A model generated the notes under the pieces. It was given only the letters and a program-made list of their open reading frames with translations, had not been told where the DNA came from and ran no database searches. A stretch of 64,000 nt of DNA, from assembly GCF_001429185.1 (NCBI RefSeq), contig NZ_LMIW01000009.1, positions 310,001-374,000 of the forward strand. Direction: 5' to 3'. This document shows, piece after piece, positions 16,525-25,159 of this stretch. How positions within the stretch are numbered: position 1 is the stretch's first letter; the number at the start of each line of letters is the position of its first letter. This stretch comes from Terrabacter sp. Root85 (GTDB lineage Bacteria; Actinomycetota; Actinomycetes; Actinomycetales; Dermatophilaceae). The translations under genes were made by a program, and so were the position numbers.

Positions 16525-19510
16525 TGATGCGCAGGGTGCTCGTGCGGTCGGGCTTGACGAGCACCTCGATGCGGTCGGCGACCCGCGACTTCAGCTCGGT
16601 GACGTGGCTGACGATGCCGACGGTGCGGCCCCCCTCGCGCAACCCTTCGAGGGTGTGCATGACGTCGTCGAGCACGTCGGGGTCGAGGGTGCCGAAGCCT
16701 TCATCGACGAAGAGCGTGCCGAGGTCGACGCCGCCGGACTCGGCGCGCACGACCTCGGCGAGGGCGAGGGCGAGCGACAGGGAGACGTAGAAGGTCTCAC
16801 CGCCGGAGAGGGTGCCGACCTCGCGGACCTGGTTGGTGTGCATGTCGTGGACGCGCACGCCGAGCCCGGACTTGGCGTTGCCCTTCTTGGCGTCGGTGTG
16901 CTCGAGCGTGTAGCGGCCGCCGGAGAAACGGCCGAGCTCGGTGTTGGCCGCCGACAGCACCTCGGTGAAGCGGCGGATGAGGACGTACTTCGCGAGGTCG
17001 AGGTTCAGCTGGTTGTCGCCGTTGCCCGCGACGAGCTGGCCGACCCGCACGGCGTCGGCGGTCGAGGTGATGACGGCGGCGTTGCGGGCCATGGCCTCGC
17101 GGATGTCGGTGACCCGTCGCTTGGTGCGCGTCACCTGGTCACGGAGGCTCCCGTGCTCGTTGCTCGCGGCCTCCATGTCCTTCTTCGCGGCGGCCGCGAG
17201 GGCCTCGAGCTGCTCGATGTCGTCGAAGAGGGCGTCGAGCTGGACGTCGGCGAGCTCTGGCCCGGTCAGCCCGGCGCGCACCTGGGTGCAGGCCCGCTCG
17301 AACTCCGCGATCTCCTGGGTGTTGGCATTGATCCACTCGGCGCCGCGGTCGGCCGCCATCCACTCGGCGACGTCGGCGAAGCCGAACTGCGCGAGGTCGG
17401 CGTCGCGCGCCGCGGTGTCCTCGGCGACCGACGACGCGGCGACGTCACGCTGCCCGAGAGCGTCGACGAGGGAGTCGATGCGGCTGGCGCCGGCGACGAG
17501 AGCCTCGCGTCGCGCGGTGACGCTGGGGTGGCCGTCACGGGCCTGCTCGACGACGACCGTCTCCTCGGCGATGCGGCCGTCGAGGTCGACGACCGACTGC
17601 TCGCCGCGCGCGAGATCGGCACCGAGCCGGGCGGCCTCGGCGCTGAGCGTGTCGACGCGGTCGCGCAGCTCGGTCACACGCGCCGCCCCGGCCTCGACGT
17701 CGGCCCGGGCCTGCACCGAGGCCGCGAGGTCGTGCGCCGTCGCCTCGGCCCGGGCGCGGGCCTCGGTCACGTCGAGCCCCTCGCACCGGGCCGTGAGCTC
17801 GCGCACCTCTGACCGGAGGGCCCCGAGGGCCTCCGCGGTGGTGGCGGCCTGCTCGCGCAGCCGGACGACGCGGGACTCCTCGGCGTCGATCTGCTCGGGG
17901 GTGACGGCGTCGAGGGTCGGGCGGGCAGGGGAGGGGTGCTCGACGGACCCGCACACCGGGCACGGGTCGCCGCCGACGAGCGAGAGCCCGAGCTCGCCGG
18001 CGATCCCGTCGATGCGAGCCCGGCGCAGCCCCGCGAGCGACGACTCGGCCGCCGCCACCGTGCCCAGCGCCTCGGTCGCGGCCGACTCGGCCCGCGGCAC
18101 CCGAGCTACCGCAGCCGCGCGGGCCACCGACGCCTCGAGCCGGGCCCTCGCCCGATCGCCCTCGGCGGCGCGCCCGTCGAGCAGTGCCGCCAGACGGCGC
18201 GCCTCTGTGAGCGCCGCCTCGTGCGTGGCGATGGTGCCGGGGAGGGCCTCGAGCTCGCTCGTCACCGACGCCACCGACCGACGTGCTCCGTCGAGCCGCT
18301 CGCGCAGCCGCGCCAGGTCCGCGATGCGGCCGGCGAGCGCGCCCTCGAGCGCGATGGCACCGGTGAGGGAGCCGACGACCTCACGGGCCTGGGCGGCGGC
18401 CTCGCGCAGGGCAGTCGGTCCGCGGTCGCGCAGCGCCGGGTCGACGCGGGCGCGGGCCTGCGTCAGGGCTGCCTCTGCGCGCTTGAGCGTCGCCTCGGAC
18501 TGGGCCAGGGTGCGCACGGCGCCGGCCACCGGGCGAGCCTGGCGCGCTCGGGCCACCTCCTCGCCGAGCTGCTGGAAGGCCACCGCCTGCTTGCCGAGGT
18601 CGTGCTCCTGCTGCTGGAGCTGGATGAGCCGCTCGCGGCGCTGCATGCGCAGCCGGGCGTCGCTGACCATGTCGGCCATCTGCTTGTGCGTCTCGATGGC
18701 CTCGCGGCTCGCCTTGCCCGCGTGGCGCTCGCGCGTCGTCAGCTCGTCGACGACCTGGGCCAGCTCGGCGTCGAGGGACTCCGGCGTCGTGCGGCTCAGG
18801 TCCTCGAGCTCGTCGCGCCGCTCGGTCTCGAGCCCGGCCGACACCGCCAGGGCGTGCACCGCGAGCCGGATCTCGTCGACCGCTGACTGGCGCCGGGCCT
18901 GCGCGGCCCGCCCGGCCTCGACGATCTCGTCCTGGACCCGGCGGAAGAACGCCGTGCCGAAGACCTTCTCGAGGAGCTTGCCCTTGTCCTCGGACCGGGC
19001 GCGCAGGAACGTCGCGAACTCGCCCTGCGGCAGGATCACGGTCTGCACGAACTGGTCGCGGGTGAGCCCGACGGCGCGGGTGATCTCGTCGTCGCAGTCC
19101 CCGATGTTGGTCGAGAGCAGCTCGCCGCCCTCGAGGTCGTCGGGCGTCTGGAGGCGCCACAGCTTGATCGTCGGCTGCTGCACCGTCGTGCCGTCGCCGC
19201 GCGACTTGGGGCGCTCGAAGCGAGGCGTGCGCTGGACGCGGTAGAGCCCCGACTGCGTCTCGAAGACGAGCACGACGACCGGCACGGTGCGCGGGTCGGC
19301 GTGGTGGGAGTGGATGCGCTCGACGTCGGCCGAGGCCTGCGCGACCTTGCCGTAGAGCGCGAACGTGATGGCGTCGATGATCGTCGACTTGCCCGACCCG
19401 GTGGGCCCCTCGAGCAGGAAGAGGCCGGCGCGCCCGACGGTGGTGAAGTCGATGACCTCGGTGCCCGCATACGGCCCGATGGCCGTCATGGACAGGTGGT
19501 GCAGCTGCAC
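16517..19510 (-). CDS. sbcC: Exonuclease SbcC (SMC-type ATPase subunit)
   Basis: 997 residues. The Rad50-like ATPase head is split between both ends: Walker A 'GPTGSGKST' (about 35-43), signature 'VGTLSGGETF' (about 898) and Walker B 'LFVDEGFGTLD' (about 930). Long Ala/Glu/Arg-rich coiled-coil arms flank a zinc hook 'CPVCGSVEHP' near residue 517. With SbcD it cleaves hairpins and processes double-strand ends; it would act on palindromes like those in this window. Start GTG 19510 gives the family N-terminus; one base separates it from sbcD upstream. The 3' end lies in a TCAGGCGG triplet repeat. Confidence 0.95.
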   Translation of the reverse strand: MQLHHLSMTAIGPYAGTEVIDFTTVGRAGLFLLEGPTGSGKSTIIDAITFALYGKVAQASADVERIHSHHADPRTVPVVVLVFETQSGLYRVQRTPRFERPKSRGDGTTVQQPTIKLWRLQTPDDLEGGELLSTNIGDCDDEITRAVGLTRDQFVQTVILPQGEFATFLRARSEDKGKLLEKVFGTAFFRRVQDEIVEAGRAAQARRQSAVDEIRLAVHALAVSAGLETERRDELEDLSRTTPESLDAELAQVVDELTTRERHAGKASREAIETHKQMADMVSDARLRMQRRERLIQLQQQEHDLGKQAVAFQQLGEEVARARQARPVAGAVRTLAQSEATLKRAEAALTQARARVDPALRDRGPTALREAAAQAREVVGSLTGAIALEGALAGRIADLARLRERLDGARRSVASVTSELEALPGTIATHEAALTEARRLAALLDGRAAEGDRARARLEASVARAAAVARVPRAESAATEALGTVAAAESSLAGLRRARIDGIAGELGLSLVGGDPCPVCGSVEHPSPARPTLDAVTPEQIDAEESRVVRLREQAATTAEALGALRSEVRELTARCEGLDVTEARARAEATAHDLAASVQARADVEAGAARVTELRDRVDTLSAEAARLGADLARGEQSVVDLDGRIAEETVVVEQARDGHPSVTARREALVAGASRIDSLVDALGQRDVAASSVAEDTAARDADLAQFGFADVAEWMAADRGAEWINANTQEIAEFERACTQVRAGLTGPELADVQLDALFDDIEQLEALAAAAKKDMEAASNEHGSLRDQVTRTKRRVTDIREAMARNAAVITSTADAVRVGQLVAGNGDNQLNLDLAKYVLIRRFTEVLSAANTELGRFSGGRYTLEHTDAKKGNAKSGLGVRVHDMHTNQVREVGTLSGGETFYVSLSLALALAEVVRAESGGVDLGTLFVDEGFGTLDPDVLDDVMHTLEGLREGGRTVGIVSHVTELKSRVADRIEVLVKPDRTSTLRITA

Positions 19511-19511
19511 G

Positions 19512-20708
19512 TCACGCCACCTCCTGCGCCTCGGCCCGGTGCTGGGCCCGGACGGCGGCCTCGAAGCCGGCCTCGAAGACGTCGACCTCGCCGCCGCTCG
19601 CCTCGGTCTTGGTGACGTAGGCGATGAAGTCGGAGCCGAGCTCGCGGGGGTCGCGCTCGCTGACGACGGTCGTGCCGCCTCGCCCGCGGTCGATCGCGCC
19701 CTCGGGCTCGTGGAAGACCTGCAGGGCGTGCGGGAAGCGGGACTTGAGGCGGTCCATGAGCGAGTCGGGGCGCACCCGGTCGGTGACCGTGACGCGCACC
19801 CACGCGGCCTCGGCGCTCGCGAACGACGGCGACTCGAGCAGCTCGTCGAGGCGACCGCGCAGCGTCGCCATGGCGCGCGGCTGCACGATCTCGACCGGGG
19901 TCACCCGGGCCGGGCCGGACGCGTCGAGGTCGACGAGGAGCACGACCTTCTCGTGGTCCTGCTCGGAGAACGAGTAGCGCAGCGGCGACCCCGAGTAACG
20001 CACGACCGAGCCGTCTGCGGCCTCCGGCGCCTGCGGCCCGTGGAGGTGCCCGAGCGCGGCGTAGTCGAGGCCGTGGAAGACCGTGCCGGCCACCCGGTCG
20101 ACGCCGCCGACCATGATCGAGCGCTCGGAGTCGCTCGGCTCGGCGCCCGCCACGAACGCGTGGGCCAGCACGACCGACCGCACCCCGGGCCGGTCGGCGA
20201 GGTCGGCGCGGATGCGGTCGCACGCCGCACCCACGACGGCCTGGTGCGACCGGGGCAGCGGCTCGCCACCCCCTGCCAGCGCAACGCGCGCGTGGTCGGG
20301 GTCGAGGTAGGGGATGCCGTAGACCACGGCCTGCACGCCGTCGCTGCCCTCGAGGAGCAGGGGCAGGTCGAGCTGGCCGAGGTCGGTGACCATCCGGATG
20401 CTGTCGCGGAAGAGGCCGGCGCCATAGCCGAGCCGGATCGCCGAGTCGTGGTTGCCCGACGTGATGACGACGGTGGTGACGGCCGACAGGCGCGAGAGGG
20501 TCCACTCGAAGAGCTGGACCGACTCGACGGGCGGCACCCCGCGGTCGTAGACGTCGCCCGCGACGAGCACGGCGTCGATCGGGATGCCGTCGGGTGGGTC
20601 CTCGACGAGCTCGCAGATGCGCTCGAGCACGGCCGACTGCGCCTCGTGGAGGTTCACGCCGTGGAGCGTGCGCCCGAGGTGCCAGTCGGAGGTGTGGAGC
20701 AACCGCAT
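19512..20708 (-). CDS. sbcD: Exonuclease SbcD (Mre11-like nuclease subunit)
   Basis: 398 residues. Calcineurin-like phosphoesterase: 'MRLLHTSDWHLGR' at the N-terminus, 'LVAGDVYDRG', 'ITSGNHDS', then 'LAHAFV' and 'ALGHLHGPQ', giving the full set of Mn-binding Asp/His/Asn. The C-terminal capping domain follows. Partner of SbcC, one base downstream. The ATG at 20708 is chosen because the family begins with this sequence. TACCGT six bases upstream (complement of 20715-20720) with no Shine-Dalgarno marks a leaderless promoter for the sbcDC operon. Confidence 0.95.
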   Translation of the reverse strand: MRLLHTSDWHLGRTLHGVNLHEAQSAVLERICELVEDPPDGIPIDAVLVAGDVYDRGVPPVESVQLFEWTLSRLSAVTTVVITSGNHDSAIRLGYGAGLFRDSIRMVTDLGQLDLPLLLEGSDGVQAVVYGIPYLDPDHARVALAGGGEPLPRSHQAVVGAACDRIRADLADRPGVRSVVLAHAFVAGAEPSDSERSIMVGGVDRVAGTVFHGLDYAALGHLHGPQAPEAADGSVVRYSGSPLRYSFSEQDHEKVVLLVDLDASGPARVTPVEIVQPRAMATLRGRLDELLESPSFASAEAAWVRVTVTDRVRPDSLMDRLKSRFPHALQVFHEPEGAIDRGRGGTTVVSERDPRELGSDFIAYVTKTEASGGEVDVFEAGFEAAVRAQHRAEAQEVA

Positions 20709-20714
20709 GCCACG

Positions 20715-20826
20715 ACGGTAGGACCCTGCGCCCACACCCTCGACACCGACACCCCGACGGCCCCTGCGCCCGTCGCCGAGCGGTGGTGCGAGAGCGCCCG
20801 CGACCGTCGGTGCGGACCCCTACCGT
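20715..20826. promoter_or_regulatory. Divergent leaderless promoters (sbcD and RibD-like gene)
   Basis: Both genes have the same arrangement: TACCGT, six bases, ATG. For sbcD the box is the complement of 20715-20720; for the gene at 20833 it is 20821-20826. The remaining ~95 bases contain no obvious operator. Confidence 0.6.
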
Positions 20827-20832
20827 GGTCGG

Positions 20833-21567
20833 ATGGAGCGCCCCGACCGTCCCCACGTCGTCGTCTACAACGAGGCCAGCATCGACGGGAGGGTCGTCGG
20901 CTTCGACACCGACCCGTCCCGCTACTACCGGCTGGGCTTCCGCTGGCGCAGCGACGCGATCCTCATGGGCAGCACGACCGCCCTCGCCTTCGGGCCGCCC
21001 GAGTCCGATACCGACCAGCAGCGCATCCTGCTGCGGCCCGAGCGCGTGCCCGTCGTGCCCGGCTTCGAGTCGCTCGTCACCGAGCCGCGCCCGCTCCTCG
21101 TCGTCCCCGACAGCCGCGGCGCCGTGCGGTGCTGGACCCACGCCCTGTCCCAGCCGTGGTACCGCGACGTCGTCGTCCTCGTCACGCGCCACACCCCGAC
21201 CGACTACCTGCGCTACCTCGACCGCCGCGGCATCGAGCACGTCGACGCGACCGGACCGGCGTCCGGTCGCGTCGACCTCGCCGCAGGGCTCGCGCACCTC
21301 GCGGGTTCGCACGGCGTGCGCGACGTCCGCACCGACGGTGGCGGCGCGCTCACCGGCGCCCTGCTCGCCGCCGGGCTCGTCGACGAGATCGTCGTCCTGC
21401 TCGACCCGGTGGTGTCGAGCGACCCGGACGGCCAGCGGCTGGTCACGCTGCCCCACGCGGGGCCACCCGGCGGCATACGCCTGCGGCTCGACGACGTCGA
21501 GCGCTTCGACGACGGCGCGCTCCTCCTGCGCTACGCGACGGCCACCGACCGGGCTCCTACTGGCTGA
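20833..21567 (+). CDS. RibD C-terminal-domain / dihydrofolate-reductase-like protein
   Basis: 244 residues, NADPH-dependent reductase fold of the RibD_C family. Visible: 'HVVVYNEASIDGRVVGF' (the usual 'NMSLDG' region with Glu-Ala in place of Met), 'SDAILMGSTTAL', 'VRTDGGGALTGALLAAGLVDE' (cofactor/active-site loop) and a C-terminal strand. Stand-alone RibD_C proteins reduce pyrimidinone-ribose phosphates or other carbonyls; the substrate here is unknown. It is leaderless from TACCGT at 20821. The 3' end overlaps the convergent TetR gene by 11 bases. Confidence 0.82.
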   Translation: MERPDRPHVVVYNEASIDGRVVGFDTDPSRYYRLGFRWRSDAILMGSTTALAFGPPESDTDQQRILLRPERVPVVPGFESLVTEPRPLLVVPDSRGAVRCWTHALSQPWYRDVVVLVTRHTPTDYLRYLDRRGIEHVDATGPASGRVDLAAGLAHLAGSHGVRDVRTDGGGALTGALLAAGLVDEIVVLLDPVVSSDPDGQRLVTLPHAGPPGGIRLRLDDVERFDDGALLLRYATATDRAPTG

Positions 21568-22303
21568 GCTGGAGATCCATCCGTTCGAGGAGGGCCTCGA
21601 GGGCCTCCTCGAAGTCCACCTCGACCCGGTCCTCCTCGAGCTTCGGAGCCAGCCGCTGCACGGTGGGGAAGGCGTCCAGGGGCAACGTCCCGTCGTCGTT
21701 GGGCTGGTGGGCCCCGCCCTCGTCGAGAGGCGTCTCCGGCCCCGAGAACTGCGCCCCCCGGGTGGCCGACTCGAGCAGCAGGTGGCCGAGCAGGAAGCTC
21801 GTGTAGGTGCGGTAGGCCCACACGGCCTGGTCCTCGGTGAAGCCGCGCTGCATCAACCCGTTGAGGAACTCCTCGACCACCGCGAGGCTGCGCAGGGGAG
21901 GCCGCAGCCACGGCGCCGCCGGGTGTCGCGTGGCGATCAGGGGGAAGGCCAGCGGATGGTCGAGGGCGAGCCGTCGCACGTTGTGCGCCATCCACTGCAG
22001 GAACGCCTGCCAGCCGTCGGAGGGCTCCATGCGCGTGCCGGGGTCGATCTCGAGCGAGGACACGAGGCGGTCGACGACTCCTTCGAGGAGGTCCTCGCGC
22101 CCGTTGACGTAGCGGTAGAGGGCCATGGCCTCGACGCCGAGACGTGCGCCGAGACGGCGCATGGTCAGTGCGTTGACACCCTCGGCGTCGACGAGCGCGA
22201 TGGCTTCGTCGACGATGCGGTCTCGGGTGAGGCGGTGCCCTCCGTCGGCGCGGCATGCTCCGGCCGCCTCCTCCGGCTCGGGCGGGGCTCCCGGGGTCGT
22301 CAT
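21557..22303 (-). CDS. TetR-family regulator with TetR_C domain
   Basis: 248 residues. N-terminal HTH: 'LTRDRIVDEAIALVDAEGVNALTMRRLGARLGV', then 'MALYRYVNGREDLLEGVVDRL'. This exact style ('ALYRYV..REDLL') and the long C-terminal ligand domain are typical of the tetracycline-repressor C-terminal class (TetR_C). ATG 22303 is favoured by GAGGAG six bases upstream; an in-frame start at 22348 lacks one. Target unknown. It is neither divergent from nor cotranscribed with an obvious pump, so it may act elsewhere or on itself. Confidence 0.88.
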   Translation of the reverse strand: MTTPGAPPEPEEAAGACRADGGHRLTRDRIVDEAIALVDAEGVNALTMRRLGARLGVEAMALYRYVNGREDLLEGVVDRLVSSLEIDPGTRMEPSDGWQAFLQWMAHNVRRLALDHPLAFPLIATRHPAAPWLRPPLRSLAVVEEFLNGLMQRGFTEDQAVWAYRTYTSFLLGHLLLESATRGAQFSGPETPLDEGGAHQPNDDGTLPLDAFPTVQRLAPKLEEDRVEVDFEEALEALLERMDLQLSQ

Positions 22304-22382
22304 GGCTGCTCCTCGGACGCTCGGCGGTGGTTCCCTCGAGTCCATCATGCCCGGCTGGCACCGCCCACTCCCCGGTCGGACG

Positions 22383-22419
22383 CGAACGGGCGGAACCCCA
22401 TGGGGATTCCGCCCGTTCG
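22383..22419. terminator. Hairpin terminator (13-bp perfect stem)
   Basis: Arms CGAACGGGCGGAA (22383-22395) and TTCCGCCCGTTCG (22407-22419) with an 11-base loop. It lies downstream of the minus-strand channel gene ending at 22445 and upstream of tetR, so it would separate the two transcripts. Confidence 0.75.
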
Positions 22420-22444
22420 AGAGCCGGTTCGACCGGAGTGGACG

Positions 22445-23356
22445 TCAGTACGTGCTCTGACCGCCGTTGGTCGGACGGTAGTGGCTGTCGGGCTGGTCGT
22501 CGGCCTCGAACGCCGTGGTCCGGGTCGGGTCGAAGGACGCCGTGGGCTGACCCGTCTCGGGCCGCCCGTGGTAGAAGTCGTCAGCCGAAGCGGCCTCCTG
22601 GGGGGCCGGGGTGGTGGTGTCGCCCCCGTCGTGACGCGCCTTCGCCTGACGTGCCTGCTCGCCGACGCCCGGGGCCTGTCGTACCTGCTCGCGGACCCGG
22701 CCGGTCTCCTCGGCCAGGGTGTCGAGGTAGCCCTCCCAGCGAGCCTGCATCGGCTTGACGAGGCCGCCTCCGACGCCGACGACGATCACGCCGGCCACGG
22801 TCGCCAGCACGGCGATGAGCACCGGCATCGTCACGGTGGTGGCGATACCGACCTGCCCCAGAGCGGCGATGATGCCGAGCCCCAGGATGAAGATGCTGGC
22901 GATGTTGGCGAGCAGCTTGCCGTAGGACAGGCCGCCCAGGGTGTTGGTGATGAGCTCGCGCACGGCAGCGGCGATCGCAGCGGCCACGACGACGATGACG
23001 ATGGCCACGACGGCCTTGGGCAGGAATGCGATGACCCCGCTGAGCAGGTCACTGATCGGGTTGGGGCCCCAGATGCCGAAGGCGAGCTGGAGCACGAAGA
23101 GCAGCAGGGCGTAGTAGACGATCTTGCCGACGATGGTCGACGCGTCGTACTCGCTCCTGGCCAGCGCGCGCTTGATGCCTCCGCGCTCGACTGCGCGGTC
23201 GAAACCGACCCGCTCGAGGACCTTGTCGACGACCTTCCCGATGGCCTTGGCGACGAGCCAGCCGATCACGAGGATGACCAGGAAGGCCAAGAACTTGGGT
23301 ACGAAGAGCGCCACGGACCTCCACAGGTCCGTCAGTGCTGTGCTGATGTTGTCCAC
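22445..23356 (-). CDS. TM-helix repeat (mechanosensitive-channel-like) membrane protein
   Basis: 303 residues. The first ~200 hold about five hydrophobic helices in the conserved TM-helix (PF05552) arrangement: 'VPKFLAFLVILVIGWLVAK', 'GKVVDKVLERVGFDRAVER', 'LLLFVLQLAFGIWGPNP', 'LPKAVVAIVIVVVAAAIA', 'YGKLLANIASIFILGLG'. These proteins accompany or resemble MscS channels but lack the MscS beta domain. The C-terminal ~100 residues are charged and disordered. Start GTG 23356 has GGAGA about 5 bases upstream. A possible stress-sigma promoter lies at 23411-23436 (see the next entry). Possible osmotic role. Confidence 0.8.
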   Translation of the reverse strand: MDNISTALTDLWRSVALFVPKFLAFLVILVIGWLVAKAIGKVVDKVLERVGFDRAVERGGIKRALARSEYDASTIVGKIVYYALLLFVLQLAFGIWGPNPISDLLSGVIAFLPKAVVAIVIVVVAAAIAAAVRELITNTLGGLSYGKLLANIASIFILGLGIIAALGQVGIATTVTMPVLIAVLATVAGVIVVGVGGGLVKPMQARWEGYLDTLAEETGRVREQVRQAPGVGEQARQAKARHDGGDTTTPAPQEAASADDFYHGRPETGQPTASFDPTRTTAFEADDQPDSHYRPTNGGQSTY

Positions 23357-23378
23357 GAGAGTCTCCAGGGAGTCGATG

Positions 23379-23436
23379 GTTTACGTTGTAAACGCCAGTC
23401 GGGGTGGTACCTACCCCGCCTGCCCCGGAGGGAAAC
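23379..23436 (-). promoter_or_regulatory. Possible SigB-type promoter and palindrome upstream of the channel gene
   Basis: On the minus strand GTTT (complement of 23433-23436), a 16-base spacer and GGGTAG (complement of 23411-23416) match the general SigB-type pattern GTTT-N(14-17)-GGGTA of actinobacteria. Nearer the gene is a perfect palindrome GTTTAC-GTT-GTAAAC (23379-23393), unusually AT-rich for this DNA, which would sit in the 5' leader and may bind a repressor. Pattern match only. Confidence 0.4.
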
Positions 23437-23542
23437 CTCGACGACCGCTGGGCGTAGGGGGCGCCGACGTCCGGACGTGCCAAGAGCCCGCCCTCCCCGT
23501 GGAAGGCGGGCTCAGGGCATACGCGCTCTGGGCGCAGGGACC

Positions 23543-23920
23543 TCAGTCGGTCTTGATGAAGCTGAGCAGCATCGACACGAACGTGATGATGAGGCCGCCG
23601 AAGACGGCGTCCCAGAAGAAGTGCTCGACGTGGAAGGGGAGGTCGAGCTTGCCGGCCAGCCACGACGTGAGCTCGAGCATCAGGGCGTTGACGATGAAGA
23701 CGAACAGGCCCAGCGTCAGGATGATGAGCGGCAGTGAGATGAGCTTGATGATCGGCTTGATGAAGGCGTTGAGGATGCCGAAGATCAGGGCCACGAGGAC
23801 GACCGTCCAGATGACCTGACCCGTCGAGCCACCGCCGAACGTGATGCCGGGGATGGCCCACGCGGCCACCCCCAGGGCGACGGCGTTGACCACCGTCCGA
23901 AGCGCGAAGTTGAGGAGCAT
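23543..23920 (-). CDS. Phage-holin superfamily IV / DUF360-type small membrane protein
   Basis: 125 residues, four membrane helices: 'VVNAVALGVAAWAIPGITF', 'VLVALIFGILNAFIKPI', 'LPLIILTLGLFVFIVNAL' and 'FGGLIITFVSMLLSF'. The 'LNAFIKPI.KLISLPL..LTLGLF.F.VNA' pattern is the hallmark of the YvlD/'phage holin family' group, which is chromosomal and not phage in most bacteria; function unknown. The ATG at 23920 follows 4 bases after the pfkA stop (23925), so it is cotranscribed with phosphofructokinase. A GGCATAC site lies just after the stop (23516). Confidence 0.88.
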   Translation of the reverse strand: MLLNFALRTVVNAVALGVAAWAIPGITFGGGSTGQVIWTVVLVALIFGILNAFIKPIIKLISLPLIILTLGLFVFIVNALMLELTSWLAGKLDLPFHVEHFFWDAVFGGLIITFVSMLLSFIKTD

Positions 23921-23924
23921 GCGC

Positions 23925-25013
23925 TCAGTGTTCCACGGGCGCAGGCGCATCGGCGGGAAGGCCGGGGTGCTCGTCGCCGGGGATCCGCGGCTGGAACATC
24001 GCGTTGAGACGCAACAGGTCCGGCTCGACCATCTTGAGCGAGCCGATGGCCTCGGCGACGGGCACGCGCTCGATGCGGCCCTTCTGCAGGGCGACCATCT
24101 GGCCCCAGGCCCCGTCGAGGGCGGCCTCGACCGCAGCCACACCGAAGCGGGTGCCGAGGACTCGGTCGAAGGCGACGGGCGAGCCGCCGCGCTGGATGTG
24201 GCCGAGCGCGGTCATCCGGCTCTCGATGCCGGTCCGGCCCTGGATCTCGCGGGCGAGGATCGAGCCGATGCCGCCGAGGATCTGGTGGCCGTACTTGTCG
24301 ACCTCGGGCGCCGGGATGTCCATCGTGCCGGCCTTGGGCAGCGCGCCCTCGGCGACGACGACGATCGTCGCGAAGCGACCCTTCTTGTGCCGGTGGACGA
24401 TTCGCTCGCAGACCTCGTCGACGTCGAAGGGCTCCTCGGGCACGAGCGTGATCGCGGCGCCCCCGGCGAGGCCCGACCAGATCGCGATGTGGCCGACGTG
24501 GCGGCCCATGACCTCGACGACGAGGACGCGGTGGTGGCTCTCGGCCGTCGTGTGCAGCCGGTCGATGGCGTCGGTGCAGATCTGCACGGCGGTCTGGAAG
24601 CCGAACGTCATCTCGGTGAGGGAGATGTCGTTGTCGATCGTCTTGGGCACGCCGATGACGGGAAAACCGTTCTCGTGCAAGCGGTTGACGACACCCATCG
24701 AGCCCTCGCCACCGATGCCGATGATGGCGTCGAGCCCGTGCCGGTCGTAGGCCTTGCGCACGCGCTTGAGGCCGTCCTCGTGGGCGAACGGCTGGTCGCG
24801 GCTCGTGCCGAGGATCGTGCCACCGAGGGGCAGGATGCCGCGGCACCGGTCGACGTCGAGGATCTCGTAGTCGTTGTCCATGACCCCGCGCCAGGCATTG
24901 CGGAAGCCGATGACGGTGCTGTCGTACGTGACCTCGGCGGCGCGGGTCGCGCCCCGGATGACGGCGTTGAGGCCGGGACAGTCCCCGCCCCCGGTGAGGA
25001 TGCCGATGCGCAT
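23925..25013 (-). CDS. pfkA: 6-phosphofructokinase
   Basis: 362 residues, the actinobacterial group III size. Phosphorylates fructose-6-phosphate to the 1,6-bisphosphate. Motifs: 'GGGDCPGLNA' (8-17), 'GIGGEGSMG' with Gly104, 'GVPKTIDNDI' with Lys124 and catalytic Asp residues, 'MGRHVGHIA', 'LGHIQRGGSP'. Gly104 is the residue of ATP-using enzymes, whereas pyrophosphate enzymes have Asp; Lys124 is found in both pyrophosphate and group III enzymes. Prediction: ATP-dependent. Encoded just upstream of the small membrane protein gene at 23543-23920. Confidence 0.95.
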   Translation of the reverse strand: MRIGILTGGGDCPGLNAVIRGATRAAEVTYDSTVIGFRNAWRGVMDNDYEILDVDRCRGILPLGGTILGTSRDQPFAHEDGLKRVRKAYDRHGLDAIIGIGGEGSMGVVNRLHENGFPVIGVPKTIDNDISLTEMTFGFQTAVQICTDAIDRLHTTAESHHRVLVVEVMGRHVGHIAIWSGLAGGAAITLVPEEPFDVDEVCERIVHRHKKGRFATIVVVAEGALPKAGTMDIPAPEVDKYGHQILGGIGSILAREIQGRTGIESRMTALGHIQRGGSPVAFDRVLGTRFGVAAVEAALDGAWGQMVALQKGRIERVPVAEAIGSLKMVEPDLLRLNAMFQPRIPGDEHPGLPADAPAPVEH

Positions 25014-25147
25014 GATCTGACTTTCGTGAGGCTGGGCATGAAGAAGATGTCGAGGCGGCGGTGGCGCGACGATGTGAGCCTAGCCACAGACCGGCGTCGC
25101 CGTCAGGAGAGCGTCCATGGGCCGGTCGCCCGCGTGGACACTGGCTC

Positions 25148-25153
25148 TACAGT
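25148..25153 (+). promoter_or_regulatory. Leaderless -10 box of the aminotransferase gene
   Basis: TACAGT, six bases before the ATG at 25160, with no Shine-Dalgarno between. Transcription should start at or next to the start codon. Confidence 0.6.
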
Positions 25154-25159
25154 TCGGGT

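Noticed and set aside
16941-19244. Plus-strand frame of 767 codons
   Set aside because: Opposite sbcC; Ser/Arg/Ala-rich with no motif, whereas sbcC has all ATPase motifs.
23543-23920. Prophage holin
   Set aside because: Although annotated as a holin superfamily, it is cotranscribed with phosphofructokinase and no phage genes are nearby.
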